Notes: generated by a model from the letters alone, not told the origin. A stretch of DNA of 64,000 bases from Pseudoalteromonas sp. XMcav2-N (GCF_024124545.1 NZ_JAMXSF010000008.1:205282-269281), one strand, 5' to 3'; shown: positions 27,011 through 36,433, counted from the first letter of the stretch. Program-made: numbers and translations.

Positions 27011-28342
27011 TCATCCAAACACACAGCGAAAGCACGCGCCCTGAGGCTTGCGGATATAAATAAGATCGCCGCCATGGCTGACCATGATCTGCCGCGACAG
27101 ACTGAGACCGATTCCAGATCCCTGCTGCTTGGTCGTAAAGAAAGGCACAAACATCATGTCAATGACGTGAGGCTCAACGCCTGGCCCGTTATCCTGGATC
27201 TCAACATACACTTGCTGCGCCTCGTTTTGCGCCAGTGTGAGCACGATAACCGGCGCTTCAATACTGTGTGGTTGCAATGCCAGAGTTTGCTCAATCGCCT
27301 GGATTGCATTGGTAAACAGGTTGATCAGCACCTGTTCCACCTGACCGGCATCCAGCATCACCAGCAGATGAGTTGAGACCTTAAGCTCACACCGGATCCC
27401 TGCCTGCTCCAACTGGCTCTGGTGTAGTGTCACTAACCGCTCTAATATCGGCGCCAGTGCGGTGGCATTCAGACTGGGCCGTGGCAGGCTCGTGATTGCC
27501 CTGAAGCGGGTAATAAATTCACCCAGATGCTCGGTGCGTGCAGCCAGCGTATCCAGCGCCAAAAGCAGATCGCCTTTGTCATCTTCATCATCAAAACACA
27601 AACTCTCCGGTAATAATCCCCGGCAAGACTGCGCAATCGACGATAAAGGCGTGATGGAATTCGCGACTTCATGAGTCAACACCTGAGTCAGGCGTTTGTA
27701 AGCCTGCTGTTCTTTATTGATCAAAGCATTGTGAATCGACGTCAGGGTGATCACTTTACGGATCTGCCCCTGGATCTGTGCCACGCTTATCTGTACTGAC
27801 AGCGTATCCTGCTGCTCGCCGTGCTGCCAGGGCGCACTGCTTTTCAGGTGCGTGTCACAGCTTAAGATCAGCTCGCCAAGATGCTCAAGCTCACTCACAG
27901 TACTAATTGGCTTGCCCAGCAAACGCGACACCGCCGGGTTAGACTCGATCACCTGACCTTCACTGTCACAGACCAGTACAGCCAGATCAATATGCAGTAA
28001 CAAGGCCTGAAAAAACTGCGCCTGTTGCTCTGCTTTAAAGCGTGCCGCCTGCAGGGTATGGCGGATCTCGTCATATTCCTGGTGTAACGGATGACTGGGA
28101 CTCAGCCGCAATGAGCTGTCTCCATTGACCAATGCCCGGATCACCGCGGTGCTTTGCTTTTGCTGCTGTACAAACAAGGAAAATACCGCACCACCACACA
28201 CCGCACTTATCAGCACCAGTAACAACCAGGTAGCGCTGATCCCGCTTTGCAGATAATGTCTGGTTGCAACACTGGCCAGCATACACAACACACCCAGCTG
28301 TAAAGCGAGCAACCAGCGCGGGTGACGTTTCAGATAAGACAT
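27011..28342 (-). CDS. NtrB/NtrY-like sensor histidine kinase
   Basis: 443 residues. Two N-terminal TMs (about 10-28 and 38-58), a linker helix, a PAS-like region (LLHIDLAVLVCDSEGQVIESNPAVSRLLG), then the H-box LTHEVANSITPLSSIA. This HEVxNSxxP form is typical of kinases that partner NtrC-type regulators. HATPase_c has N-box LINLFTNAIQAIE, G1 IQDNGPGVEP and G2 GSGIGLSLSRQI. It lies 9 bases after the response regulator gene and is co-transcribed with it. Confidence 0.91.
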   Translation of the reverse strand: MSYLKRHPRWLLALQLGVLCMLASVATRHYLQSGISATWLLLVLISAVCGGAVFSLFVQQQKQSTAVIRALVNGDSSLRLSPSHPLHQEYDEIRHTLQAARFKAEQQAQFFQALLLHIDLAVLVCDSEGQVIESNPAVSRLLGKPISTVSELEHLGELILSCDTHLKSSAPWQHGEQQDTLSVQISVAQIQGQIRKVITLTSIHNALINKEQQAYKRLTQVLTHEVANSITPLSSIAQSCRGLLPESLCFDDEDDKGDLLLALDTLAARTEHLGEFITRFRAITSLPRPSLNATALAPILERLVTLHQSQLEQAGIRCELKVSTHLLVMLDAGQVEQVLINLFTNAIQAIEQTLALQPHSIEAPVIVLTLAQNEAQQVYVEIQDNGPGVEPHVIDMMFVPFFTTKQQGSGIGLSLSRQIMVSHGGDLIYIRKPQGACFRCVFG

Positions 28343-28351
28343 AGCCGCTCC

Positions 28352-29764
28352 CTACAGCCCATATTTTTCCAGCCGCCGATACATGGCTCCCCGGGTCAGC
28401 CCCAATGCTTTGGCCGCATGACTGACGTTACCCCGATAGTGTTTCAGGGCGGCACGGATCGCTCTTTGCTCCAGTACTTCCAGGTCAAAAGTATCGTAAC
28501 TGGCACAGATCCCCTCGCCTGTATTTCCCTCAGGTGCAACCGCCTGCGCGGTGGTGCCAACGACGGAGCTGACATCCAGCATGTCACCGTCAGATAAAAT
28601 CACGGCGCGCTCTATGGCATGGGCCAGTTCCCGGACATTACCGGGCCAATGGTAGGCACACAAAGCGACCATATCTTGCTGTGCAATATCCAGCGAGCGC
28701 TTATATCTTTGCGCAAAATGCGTCAGATAATAGTTCACCAGCAAAGGAATATCCTCGCTGCGCTCACGCAATGGCGGTAAACGGATCTCCACCGTATTAA
28801 TGCGGTACAATAAATCCTGTCTGAAACGCCCTTCATTGACTGCCTGTTGCAGGTTGTCATTGGTTGCACAGATCAGGCGAATATCCACCTCCACCGGTTT
28901 GGTGCCGCCCACCGGAGTAATACAGCGATTTTGCAGCGCCGCCAGCAGCGTTGCCTGATGCGTTAACGGCAAATTACCCAGCTCATCAAGAAACAGCGAC
29001 CCGCCACTGGCCAGCTCAAAGCGTCCAATCTTATCGGTTTTCGCATCGGTAAAAGCCCCTTTCTTATGACCAAACAGCTCACTTTCGAACAGGCTTTCGG
29101 AAATCGCCCCCATATCCAGGCTGATCATAGGCTGGGCTGCGCGCAAACTTGCACGGTGAATGGCATGCGCTGCCAGCTCTTTACCTGTACCACTTTCCCC
29201 GGTGATCAATATATTGGCATCAGACTGAGCTGCTTTGTCTATGGTAGCGAACACCTGCTGCATGGCCTCGCTCTGGCCCAGAAAGTCAAAAGCAGGACCC
29301 GTGGATGACTCACTCAAAGCCTGATTAAGCCCTTGTGTCTGACGGGTCAGCTTACCAAGCTGCTGTTTGTCTTTGGCATGGGCAAACGCCGCTGCGACCG
29401 CCCCTAACAGTTGCTCGTTTTGCCAGGGTTTGGCAATGAAATCTGCAGCCCCGGCCTTAATGGCATCCACCGCCAGCTGAATGTCGCCATAGGCAGTCAT
29501 CAGCAGCACCACCATACTGGGATCCTGACTGATGATTTTCTTCAGCCAGTAAAACCCTTCCTGACCACTGATGGCATCGCGGTTAAAATTCATATCCAGC
29601 AGGATCACTTCAATGCCGTGGGCTTTGACTATGTCTTCGATATCAAACGGGTTATCGGTGGTTTTAACCAGCTGATAGTGTTGTTTGAGCAGCAACCGCG
29701 CTGCAATCAGAATATCCGGATTGTCATCCACCACTAAAATGGCCCCGGGCTGTTTTGCGCTCAC
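28352..29764 (-). CDS. Sigma-54-dependent NtrC-like response regulator
   Basis: 470 residues: receiver domain with D57 (LLDMNFN), AAA+ sigma-54 activator domain with Walker A GESGTGKE and Walker B GGSLFLDELGNL, and the sigma-54 contact loop read as GAFTDA rather than GAFTGA. A Fis-type helix-turn-helix is at the end (NVSHAAKALGLTRGAMYRRLEKYGL, split as HAAKALG and RGAMYRRLEK). Divergent from an adaptor-ATPase-permease operon that has a sigma-54 promoter and upstream dyads, so it very likely activates that operon. The GAFTDA form occurs in other family members and need not abolish activity. Confidence 0.93.
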   Translation of the reverse strand: MSAKQPGAILVVDDNPDILIAARLLLKQHYQLVKTTDNPFDIEDIVKAHGIEVILLDMNFNRDAISGQEGFYWLKKIISQDPSMVVLLMTAYGDIQLAVDAIKAGAADFIAKPWQNEQLLGAVAAAFAHAKDKQQLGKLTRQTQGLNQALSESSTGPAFDFLGQSEAMQQVFATIDKAAQSDANILITGESGTGKELAAHAIHRASLRAAQPMISLDMGAISESLFESELFGHKKGAFTDAKTDKIGRFELASGGSLFLDELGNLPLTHQATLLAALQNRCITPVGGTKPVEVDIRLICATNDNLQQAVNEGRFRQDLLYRINTVEIRLPPLRERSEDIPLLVNYYLTHFAQRYKRSLDIAQQDMVALCAYHWPGNVRELAHAIERAVILSDGDMLDVSSVVGTTAQAVAPEGNTGEGICASYDTFDLEVLEQRAIRAALKHYRGNVSHAAKALGLTRGAMYRRLEKYGL

Positions 29765-29820
29765 TGTCTGTCCCTGTTTTATTTTTTATGGGTGTACTAG
29801 CTTAGCTTACTTCGCAAGGA

Positions 29821-29872
29821 TGTGTCCATTTATGGGCAGTTGCCCTGCTCACACTGTGCTATAAGCGGACAC
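29821..29872. promoter_or_regulatory. Paired upstream activator sites for the NtrC-like regulator
   Basis: TGTCC-N6-GGGCA (29823-29838) is itself a dyad. A related sequence, TGCTATAAGCGGACA (29857-29871), lies in inverted orientation: its complement reads TGTCCGCTTATAGCA. Together they form two enhancer-like sites about 65-110 bases before the sigma-54 promoter, the usual position for NtrC-type activators. They lie in the gap between the regulator and the operon it faces. Confidence 0.6.
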
Positions 29873-29934
29873 TTCCTCCCACTACACCAGTACAAAAACA
29901 CACTAAGCAACTGTATTTATTAAACTTTAATTTT

Positions 29935-29950
29935 TGGCATGATGATTGAT
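29935..29950 (+). promoter_or_regulatory. Sigma-54 (-24/-12) promoter of the second export operon
   Basis: TGGCATGATGATTGAT matches the consensus TGGCAYGN4TTGCW at all but one fixed base (A instead of C in the -12 element), with correct GG-to-G spacing. It lies 60 bases before the adaptor ATG at 30011. Confidence 0.75.
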
Positions 29951-30010
29951 TTATTTAGCGCATCAGCCAACACAACATGGCTCAACACAGTTTGACAACG
30001 GGAGTTGCAC

Positions 30011-31255
30011 ATGGATAAAAAAATCGAACGCTCAGGACTAAAGAAGCACTTTAAAGCAGGCGTGGTTGCCGCTGTGTTAGCAACGACCTTGGCGTATGCC
30101 TTTACTCATCAAGGCAGTAACGGACGCAGCCAGAATGTGCCACTGGACAGCCTGACCATCAGCACAGTAACACAGGGTCCGTTTATTGATGCATTGAGCC
30201 TGCGTGGTCAGGTGGTGCCAAAAACCACCATTTATCTGGATACCGTCTCTGGTGGCCGGGTCGAAGAGCGGCTGGTTGAACAGGGGGAGTATGTCGAGAA
30301 AGGCCAGCCTCTGGTGCGCCTGAGCAATACCAACCTGCAACTGGATGTGATGAGCCGCGAGGCCCAGGTGACTGAACAACTCAACTTTTTACGTAACACA
30401 CAAATGAACATGGAAACCAGCCGCCTGAATCTGCGCCGCGACCTGCTGGAAATTGAACGTCAGATCACCCATCTGCACAGGCGTTACAAGCAGTCTGTGC
30501 TGCTTGCCAAAAAAGGCGTGCTGGCGCAGGACACACTCGATGAAATCAAAGATGATCTGGCCTACTACAAAGCACGCAAAGCGCTGACAAAGGAGCGCCA
30601 GAAGCAGGAAAATACCATTCGTGAAGTGCAGGTTGCCCAGCTGGAAGACAGCGCCGACATGCTGCAAAAAAACCTGCAATTTGCCCGTCATAATCTGGAC
30701 AATCTGCTCGTCAAAGCCCCGGTTTCTGGCTATCTGAGTGAGCTGGATGTTGAAATGGGTGAATCCAAAGAGCGTGGCGCACGACTGGGCCAGATAGATA
30801 TGCCCAATGAATTCAAACTCATCGTCCGGCTGGATGAGTTTTATCTGAACCAGGTGCACACAGGTATGGCGGTGCAGGTATCACTGGGAACTGAGCAAGT
30901 CAGCGCAGAGGTCAGCAAAATCGACAGCCGGGTTACCAACGCGCAATTTCAGGTTGAGGTGGCACTGCCCGCCGGACTGCAAGAGATAAAACGAGGTCAG
31001 AACCTGGATGTGGCACTGCTGCTGGGAGACAGCAAAAATAACGCCCTGTTGATCAACCGCGGTGCCTTTTACACCAGCAGTGGCGGCAACTGGGTCTATG
31101 TGGTCTCAGGCGACACTGCCGTGCGCAAAAATATCGTGCTGGGTAAGAAAAACCGTGACTACTTTGAAGTATTAGACGGACTGGCGCCTGGCGATCAGGT
31201 GATCACCTCTGGCTACAGCCACTTTGATAAAGCACAGATATTACAACTGAATTAG
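30011..31255 (+). CDS. Periplasmic adaptor (membrane fusion protein) of the second ABC exporter
   Basis: 414 residues; the ATG at 30011 follows GGAG at 30001-30004. N-terminal anchor (about 15-34, AGVVAAVLATTLAYAF), lipoyl halves (GGRVEERLVEQGEYVEKGQPLV and LLVKAPVSGYLSELDVEMGE), a helical hairpin of about 130 residues (TSRLNLRRDLLEIERQITHL), then beta-barrel and C-terminal domains. It is the first gene downstream of a sigma-54 promoter and heads an operon with an ATPase (43-base gap) and a permease. Sequence clearly differs from the adaptor at 18372, so the two systems are paralogous rather than a recent duplicate. Confidence 0.91.
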   Translation: MDKKIERSGLKKHFKAGVVAAVLATTLAYAFTHQGSNGRSQNVPLDSLTISTVTQGPFIDALSLRGQVVPKTTIYLDTVSGGRVEERLVEQGEYVEKGQPLVRLSNTNLQLDVMSREAQVTEQLNFLRNTQMNMETSRLNLRRDLLEIERQITHLHRRYKQSVLLAKKGVLAQDTLDEIKDDLAYYKARKALTKERQKQENTIREVQVAQLEDSADMLQKNLQFARHNLDNLLVKAPVSGYLSELDVEMGESKERGARLGQIDMPNEFKLIVRLDEFYLNQVHTGMAVQVSLGTEQVSAEVSKIDSRVTNAQFQVEVALPAGLQEIKRGQNLDVALLLGDSKNNALLINRGAFYTSSGGNWVYVVSGDTAVRKNIVLGKKNRDYFEVLDGLAPGDQVITSGYSHFDKAQILQLN

Positions 31256-31297
31256 CCCAAAAGCACAGAACAGAACAACCGAATTGAGGAAGCAAAG

Positions 31298-31990
31298 ATG
31301 ATTAAACTGACGAACCTAAGCCGTGTATTTCGTACCGAAGATGTAGAAACCATCGCGCTGAACGAGATTGACCTACAGGTTAATGAAGGCGATTTTCTGG
31401 CCATTATGGGCCCCTCCGGCTGCGGTAAATCAACCCTGCTTTCTATTCTGGGCATGCTCGACTCACCAACCTCCGGCGGCTTTGAATTCTCAGGTACAGA
31501 CATAGCCGGATACAGTGAAAAACGTCTCGCTGAACTGCGCAAAGCCTCCATCGGCTTTGTATTTCAGAGCTTTAACCTGATTGACGAACTCACGGTTTTT
31601 GAAAATGTAGAACTGCCTCTGCAATACCAGAGCATCTCTAAAGCAGAGCGTAAACAACGGGTTGAGGCAATTTTAAAACGGGTTGCCATTGACCATCGCG
31701 CCGACCATCTGCCACAGCAATTATCGGGCGGTCAGCAACAACGGGTGGCGGTTGCCAGAGCGCTGGTGATCAATCCCAAACTGATCCTGGCGGATGAGCC
31801 AACGGGTAATCTCGACTCCAGAAACGGCGAAGAGGTGATGGCCATGCTACGCGAGCTAAACCGCGAAGGCACCACGGTCATTGTGGTGACTCACTCGGAA
31901 AAAGAAGGTGCTTATGCCGATCGTCTGGTGCGCCTGCTGGATGGTCAGATCATGCTGGATAAAGCCAACAGCGTGTCGCCAGCGGCTTAA
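31298..31990 (+). CDS. MacB/LolD-type ABC transporter ATP-binding protein
   Basis: 230 residues. Walker [11 protein letters not shown]-loop FVFQSFNL, signature [14 protein letters not shown], Walker [13 protein letters not shown] and H-loop VTHS (Ser where His plus Asp is usual: VTHSEKEG). It pairs with the permease 46 bases downstream and the adaptor upstream. Members of this family drive mechanotransmission rather than classical substrate translocation. Confidence 0.93.
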   Translation: MIKLTNLSRVFRTEDVETIALNEIDLQVNEGDFLAIMGPSGCGKSTLLSILGMLDSPTSGGFEFSGTDIAGYSEKRLAELRKASIGFVFQSFNLIDELTVFENVELPLQYQSISKAERKQRVEAILKRVAIDHRADHLPQQLSGGQQQRVAVARALVINPKLILADEPTGNLDSRNGEEVMAMLRELNREGTTVIVVTHSEKEGAYADRLVRLLDGQIMLDKANSVSPAA

Positions 31991-32036
31991 ACGAGTCCGC
32001 CTCGTAACACCCGGAATTTAGAAGGAAGTACCCGTT

Positions 32037-34448
32037 ATGATAGTGAATTATTTTAAAACCACACTCAGGGCCATGCAAAACGACCCCCGTCATTTTGCCC
32101 TTAATCTGACTGGCTTTAGTATCGGTCTGGCGGCGGCCATTATGGTGGCCTTGTTCGCAGCGTATGAATTGTCTTTTGACAAACAGCACCCCAACGCCGA
32201 GCGCGTTTACCGTGTTCATACCGATTACCGGGCATGGGGTCTGCAACTGATCGCCGCGTCAGATTCACAAAACGCGCTGAATATGCAAAGCCATGCTCAG
32301 GTTGAGGATATCATGATGCTGGTCTCGACCGACAATCTGGCCTACTCTGCCGAGCCAATGGCACTGGATGTCAGCGTGGCCGGGCAGCAAGTCCGCCTGA
32401 GCAAAGTGTACCTGGCCACAGCCAATCTGCCGGATTTCATCACAATAACGGTACTGCACGGCGACCTCAACCGAGCTTTGAGCCGCCCGGGCCTGCTGGC
32501 CATCAGTCGTGCCCAGTCATTACGCCTGTTTGGCAGCGAGCAAACCGTCGGCAAGACCTTATCGTATGAGCAGGGCCAATACGAAATAGCCGCCGTGTTT
32601 GAAGATCTACCGGACAACACCCACTTTGTGTTTGAAACCTTAACCGCTTTGCCCAAAGCCACCAAGATGCCATTCATTGGCTATGTGTATATGCGCCTGA
32701 CTGAGGGTGCGGATGCCGCACTGCTGGCACAGCAGATGACGGATACCATGCGAGAGCAATCGACCGGCCGCCGCAAACTTCGTGCGCTGGAATTAAGTCG
32801 TCTGTCGGATCTTCACTTTAACAGCAGTGGTCCGTTTGAAATGAAACAAGGCGGCTCGCGTCTGGTGATGCAGGTCTGTATTGCACTGACCGTATTGTTG
32901 CTGGTGATCGCCAGTGTGAACTTTATCAACCTCAACATTGCCGGTGCGGCAAAACGCGCCAAAGAAGTGGGTGTGCGCAAGGCGCTGGGTGCCAGTAAAC
33001 CTCAGCTTATCACCCAGTTTTTAACCGAGTCTTTATTTATTGTTATGATTGCGGCACTGATTGCACTGGCCCTCGTAGAAATGATGATCCCCTACGCTAA
33101 TCAGCTGCTGGAGCGCAGCCTGTCTTTGAGCTTCTCACCGATGTTTTTGGTTGCTGTGATGGCAGTGGTTGCGCTGATCGGGGTGATATCAGGTTTATAC
33201 CCGGCACTGTTTATTGCTTCTTTCAGTGCCAAACGCGTACTCAGTGGCGATCTGCAGCGGGGTAAAACCGCCATCTGGGTACGTAAACTCACGCTGGGCC
33301 TGCAAGGTGCCCTGTCTGTGGCGCTGATTGTCGCGGCGGCTGTGGTCTACAAACAAATGGCCTTGATCAATGATCTGCCCGTAGGGTATGCCAAGAATGA
33401 CCGACTGATCATCAAAAACCTGCCTGCAGAAGCCATTTACCAGCAAGCCGAGCCTCACGTATTGCGGCGCCTGAAATCATTACAAGGGGTCGCTCAGGTC
33501 ACTCAGTCAGACACTTTACTGACCAATGATATGACTTCAGAGCTGTTTTTGGTGTTCCCGAACGGAGAGCGCCTTGAAGGCACGCAACCTACCATAGCCG
33601 CCGGCTTCCATGCCGTTGAGACGCTTGGGCTGGAGCTGGTCGCGGGGCGTGATTTTTCTCCTCAGTTTGCCGGAGACTGGATCCAAGTCAGCGATGACAA
33701 CATCCGATCATTTTCCGTGTTGCTGTCACAAAGTCTGGCAAGACAAGCCGGATATGACGACCCCAGCGTGCTGCTTGGCCAGACCCTGAGCTCACATGAT
33801 GGTAGCGCCCGTGCCACTGTGATCGGCATTGTTAAAGACATAAAAATCGGCTCAGCGCGTCAGCAACAATTGCCTGTTTTACTCACCGCAGGCGATATCA
33901 ACGTGGCGATAGGCACTTTGGTCATGAAGCTGCATCCGGGGGCAAATAAAGCGCAAGTGATGCGCCAGGCCGAGCAAATCATTCAAAATGAACTGGCCAT
34001 GCCTGAGGTCGAGAGCAGTCTGATTGAAGACGATTATCAGCGTGCCCATATCAACGAGTTCAGAATGCAGCAGCTGGTGTTGTTATTCAGTACGCTGTCC
34101 ATTGTGTTGACCTGTATGGGGATTTTAGGACTGGCCTCGTTCGCCACTATTCGCCGCCAAAAAGAAGTAGCCGTACGCAAGGTGCTGGGCGCCTCACGTA
34201 TCAGCATAGTGACGATTTTATCCAGGGAATTCATCACCATTGTAGGTTCAGGCTCCCTGCTGGCGATCCCTGTGAGTTACTGGCTCATGAACCTCTGGCT
34301 GAACAACTTCAATGACCGTATTGAGCAAGCGACCTGGATGTATGCTGCTGCCACACTGGGGGTGCTGGCTATTACCTGGCTGACCGTCGCTTGTCTGGCC
34401 TTTAAAGCGGCTAGCACCCGTCCTTCGCTGATACTCAGATATGAGTAA
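32037..34448 (+). CDS. MacB/FtsX-type ABC transporter permease
   Basis: 803 residues with two repeated modules: N-terminal TM (about 20-42), periplasmic MacB-PCD-like domain, a TM cluster at about 280-370 (IALTVLLLVIASVNFINLNI), a further TM near 425 (GALSVALIVAAAVVY), a second periplasmic part, and three C-terminal TMs. FtsX signatures KEVGVRKALGASKPQL and KEVAVRKVLGASRISI occur in both halves. AGGAAG precedes the ATG. This is the last gene of the operon, followed by an intrinsic terminator. Likely exports an envelope-associated compound or peptide; substrate unknown. Confidence 0.9.
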   Translation: MIVNYFKTTLRAMQNDPRHFALNLTGFSIGLAAAIMVALFAAYELSFDKQHPNAERVYRVHTDYRAWGLQLIAASDSQNALNMQSHAQVEDIMMLVSTDNLAYSAEPMALDVSVAGQQVRLSKVYLATANLPDFITITVLHGDLNRALSRPGLLAISRAQSLRLFGSEQTVGKTLSYEQGQYEIAAVFEDLPDNTHFVFETLTALPKATKMPFIGYVYMRLTEGADAALLAQQMTDTMREQSTGRRKLRALELSRLSDLHFNSSGPFEMKQGGSRLVMQVCIALTVLLLVIASVNFINLNIAGAAKRAKEVGVRKALGASKPQLITQFLTESLFIVMIAALIALALVEMMIPYANQLLERSLSLSFSPMFLVAVMAVVALIGVISGLYPALFIASFSAKRVLSGDLQRGKTAIWVRKLTLGLQGALSVALIVAAAVVYKQMALINDLPVGYAKNDRLIIKNLPAEAIYQQAEPHVLRRLKSLQGVAQVTQSDTLLTNDMTSELFLVFPNGERLEGTQPTIAAGFHAVETLGLELVAGRDFSPQFAGDWIQVSDDNIRSFSVLLSQSLARQAGYDDPSVLLGQTLSSHDGSARATVIGIVKDIKIGSARQQQLPVLLTAGDINVAIGTLVMKLHPGANKAQVMRQAEQIIQNELAMPEVESSLIEDDYQRAHINEFRMQQLVLLFSTLSIVLTCMGILGLASFATIRRQKEVAVRKVLGASRISIVTILSREFITIVGSGSLLAIPVSYWLMNLWLNNFNDRIEQATWMYAAATLGVLAITWLTVACLAFKAASTRPSLILRYE

Positions 34449-34472
34449 CCGCGCCCGTTAGCCACAACCAGG

Positions 34473-34504
34473 CGGCACCCTGTGTATTGCGGGTGCCGTT
34501 TTTT
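34473..34504 (+). terminator. Rho-independent terminator of the second export operon
   Basis: CGGCACCC and GGGTGCCG form an 8-bp GC-rich stem around a 10-nt loop, then TTTTTT. It sits 25 bases after the permease stop and directly before the convergent metallo-beta-lactamase gene end. Confidence 0.88.
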
Positions 34505-34505
34505 C

Positions 34506-36137
34506 TTATTGTGATGCAAACAAGCGCTTCAATAACACTGCCCGTGCTGTGCGAGGCATTGCCATAGCTCGATCGATGTCGGCCTGTGTCAACACCCGGC
34601 CATGATGCGAAGACACATACTGAGCGACTTTTATGCCCTGCTGCGTGAGCCTGTCTACCAGAGCGTCGAGACGATAGTAGGTGTCGAGATCCGGCCAGCG
34701 AGCAGGCGAGTGCAGCGCATGCTCAAAGCTGCTGCCGAACATATCCTCCGTCAGCAGGATTTGCGATTCTGGCAGATACACTACCAGGTTGTGCGCAGCA
34801 TGGCTGTTGGGTACATCCAGCAGGCGAATTTTCCCCCCGGCGAGGGTGTAAGACGTGGGGATCGGCTCAATCTTAACCTGTGTGCCCAGTTCATCGGCGA
34901 CCGCACTTCTGTCTGCCGGATGCACCAGTAAAGTGGTATGTTCCGCTACCGTGTCTGCCAGTCCTCTCAGATGGTCGGTATGATGATGCGTGACAATATG
35001 GTATTTCACGGGTTTATCCAGCGATTTGCTTTGCCTTAATTCTGCCAGTGCTTTTGCCCAGGCTCCGGCCTGCTGGTTCACCTGCCAGGTCCCCGCCGAC
35101 ACCAGATACTCACCCGCATCAATTAATAATGTATATCCCCAGCCTTGCCCCACAAAGTACACGCCGTCTGCCAGTGTGCGTACTGCCAGCTTGGAGACAT
35201 CATAAGGCCTGAGCTCAGGTGCTCGCTGATAACCGGCTGGAATATGAAACGACTGCTCGGCAGGTCGCGCCACCTTAATGGTGCGCGATTTACTGTGATA
35301 CTGCGGCCCCTGTGCCGTGCTGACCAACACCTCAGACGCCCAGCGCACAGCCTGTGTGGTACGGTGCACCATAAAATCATAAAAGCGCTTTTGACCTTGC
35401 TGCTCAGTCATCATACGGCTTAATAAACCACTATGCTGATTCAGATAAAGCGTGTGCTTTGTCTCCGGGTTATTATCCAAAGGGGCAGTGATCACATCAT
35501 GAGGCACACCCGCAATGTATGCCTCTCCCTGCCACTGGCTGGCTTGTTTATGCTGCGCCAGCTTACGCACGACCAGAGTGTCCAGCATGGCTTCAAACCC
35601 CAAAGTGGTATTGTCAAAAGTGATCCGTGAACCGGGCTGATAGCGCTTAAGAGCATGGTCCACGCTTGTCCCCTGGTCACTGATATACAGACGATGGAGC
35701 ACTTCGGGCACATCGCTGCCATGACTGCCCACCCGCCTCGAGTTTGCCTGCTTAAAGACCTTGCGCTTACCCGCAAAATCGATGCGGTAGTCGTTTTGCA
35801 GTTCACTCAGATAAGTGACCATAGAGCCCTGGCGAGCATCACCACTGAGCCACTGTGAATAGTGAGAGAAGCGTTCATTGACCATCAGCCCGGGCATAGT
35901 TAGCAAGTGCTCACCACCATAAGCCTGAACCGAACGCTCTATAATCTGAGCTTCGCGCGATTGCGCATGAGACAATGGACATACCCCCAACATGGCAATG
36001 GCAGATATCAGCACCAAAATGAATGGCCGCCTGACTAACAGGTTCAACCCTGGCTTAACGTGGTTAGCTACACTGGCGAAATGATTGAAGACATATCCCA
36101 AAAGATAAGTAAAGCGTTTGTTATTGTCATAGAACAT
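34506..36137 (-). CDS. Secreted metallo-beta-lactamase-fold hydrolase with long N-terminal domain
   Basis: 543 residues. A hydrophobic segment (about 36-58, RPFILVLISAIAMLGVCPLSHA) ending at an AHAQ-like site looks like a signal peptide preceded by an unusually long positively charged tail, so a later start is possible; none has a clear ribosome site. Residues about 60-320 form an unassigned domain (QAYGGEHLLTMPGLMVNERF). The C-terminal MBL domain has the metal motif HHHTDH in VTHHHTDHLRGL, then NSHAAHNLVVYLP, a metal-binding LTEDMF region and a final His in VSSHHGRVL. The set is complete for a dinuclear site. Natural substrate is unknown; it is not a typical class B beta-lactamase. Confidence 0.8.
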   Translation of the reverse strand: MFYDNNKRFTYLLGYVFNHFASVANHVKPGLNLLVRRPFILVLISAIAMLGVCPLSHAQSREAQIIERSVQAYGGEHLLTMPGLMVNERFSHYSQWLSGDARQGSMVTYLSELQNDYRIDFAGKRKVFKQANSRRVGSHGSDVPEVLHRLYISDQGTSVDHALKRYQPGSRITFDNTTLGFEAMLDTLVVRKLAQHKQASQWQGEAYIAGVPHDVITAPLDNNPETKHTLYLNQHSGLLSRMMTEQQGQKRFYDFMVHRTTQAVRWASEVLVSTAQGPQYHSKSRTIKVARPAEQSFHIPAGYQRAPELRPYDVSKLAVRTLADGVYFVGQGWGYTLLIDAGEYLVSAGTWQVNQQAGAWAKALAELRQSKSLDKPVKYHIVTHHHTDHLRGLADTVAEHTTLLVHPADRSAVADELGTQVKIEPIPTSYTLAGGKIRLLDVPNSHAAHNLVVYLPESQILLTEDMFGSSFEHALHSPARWPDLDTYYRLDALVDRLTQQGIKVAQYVSSHHGRVLTQADIDRAMAMPRTARAVLLKRLFASQ

Positions 36138-36336
36138 AGGCTTAGCGCTCTGTTGTTTTTACTTGGCGCCATTGAACGTAAACACGCAAAACAAGGCCAC
36201 AAAGCCACCCTAATGAAAAGCTGATGAATTACTGAGGGCTGCAAATTACCGTCTGGATTTTTGGTGAATATAAATAAGAAACTGAATTTATTAGATATAT
36301 TTTAAATCCACCGTTTTCCCAAAACCCATTCTCCCG
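36138..36336. promoter_or_regulatory. AT-rich upstream region of the MBL-fold gene
   Basis: About 200 bases with no gene and strongly AT-rich in the middle (ATTTATTAGATATATTTTAAATC). It probably holds the minus-strand promoter of the MBL-fold gene. No clear hexamer pair is assigned. Confidence 0.35.
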
Positions 36337-36433
36337 CCCTTTTCTCCGCTATTCTGTCCCCCTTTCCCCACTATCCCGTGTCCCTTTCCCCGCTATTCTG
36401 TCTCCCTTTTCTGCTATTCGATGCCTCTTTCTC
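36337..36433. repeat. Degenerate 21-22 bp pyrimidine-rich tandem repeat
   Basis: Four to five imperfect copies of CTTTCCCCGCTATTCTGTC-like units run head to tail. Variants include CTTTTCTCCGCTATTCTGTC, CTTTCCCCACTATCCCGTG and CTTTTCTGCTATTCGATGC, and the last unit merges into CTTTCTCCGTCATCCCGG. A single related unit recurs at about 36870-36900 just before the next palindrome copy, so it is part of the larger repeat module. Confidence 0.65.

Noticed and set aside
15076..34448. Recent duplication of the two exporter modules
   Set aside because: Adaptors, ATPases and permeases are clearly diverged and their regulators belong to different families.
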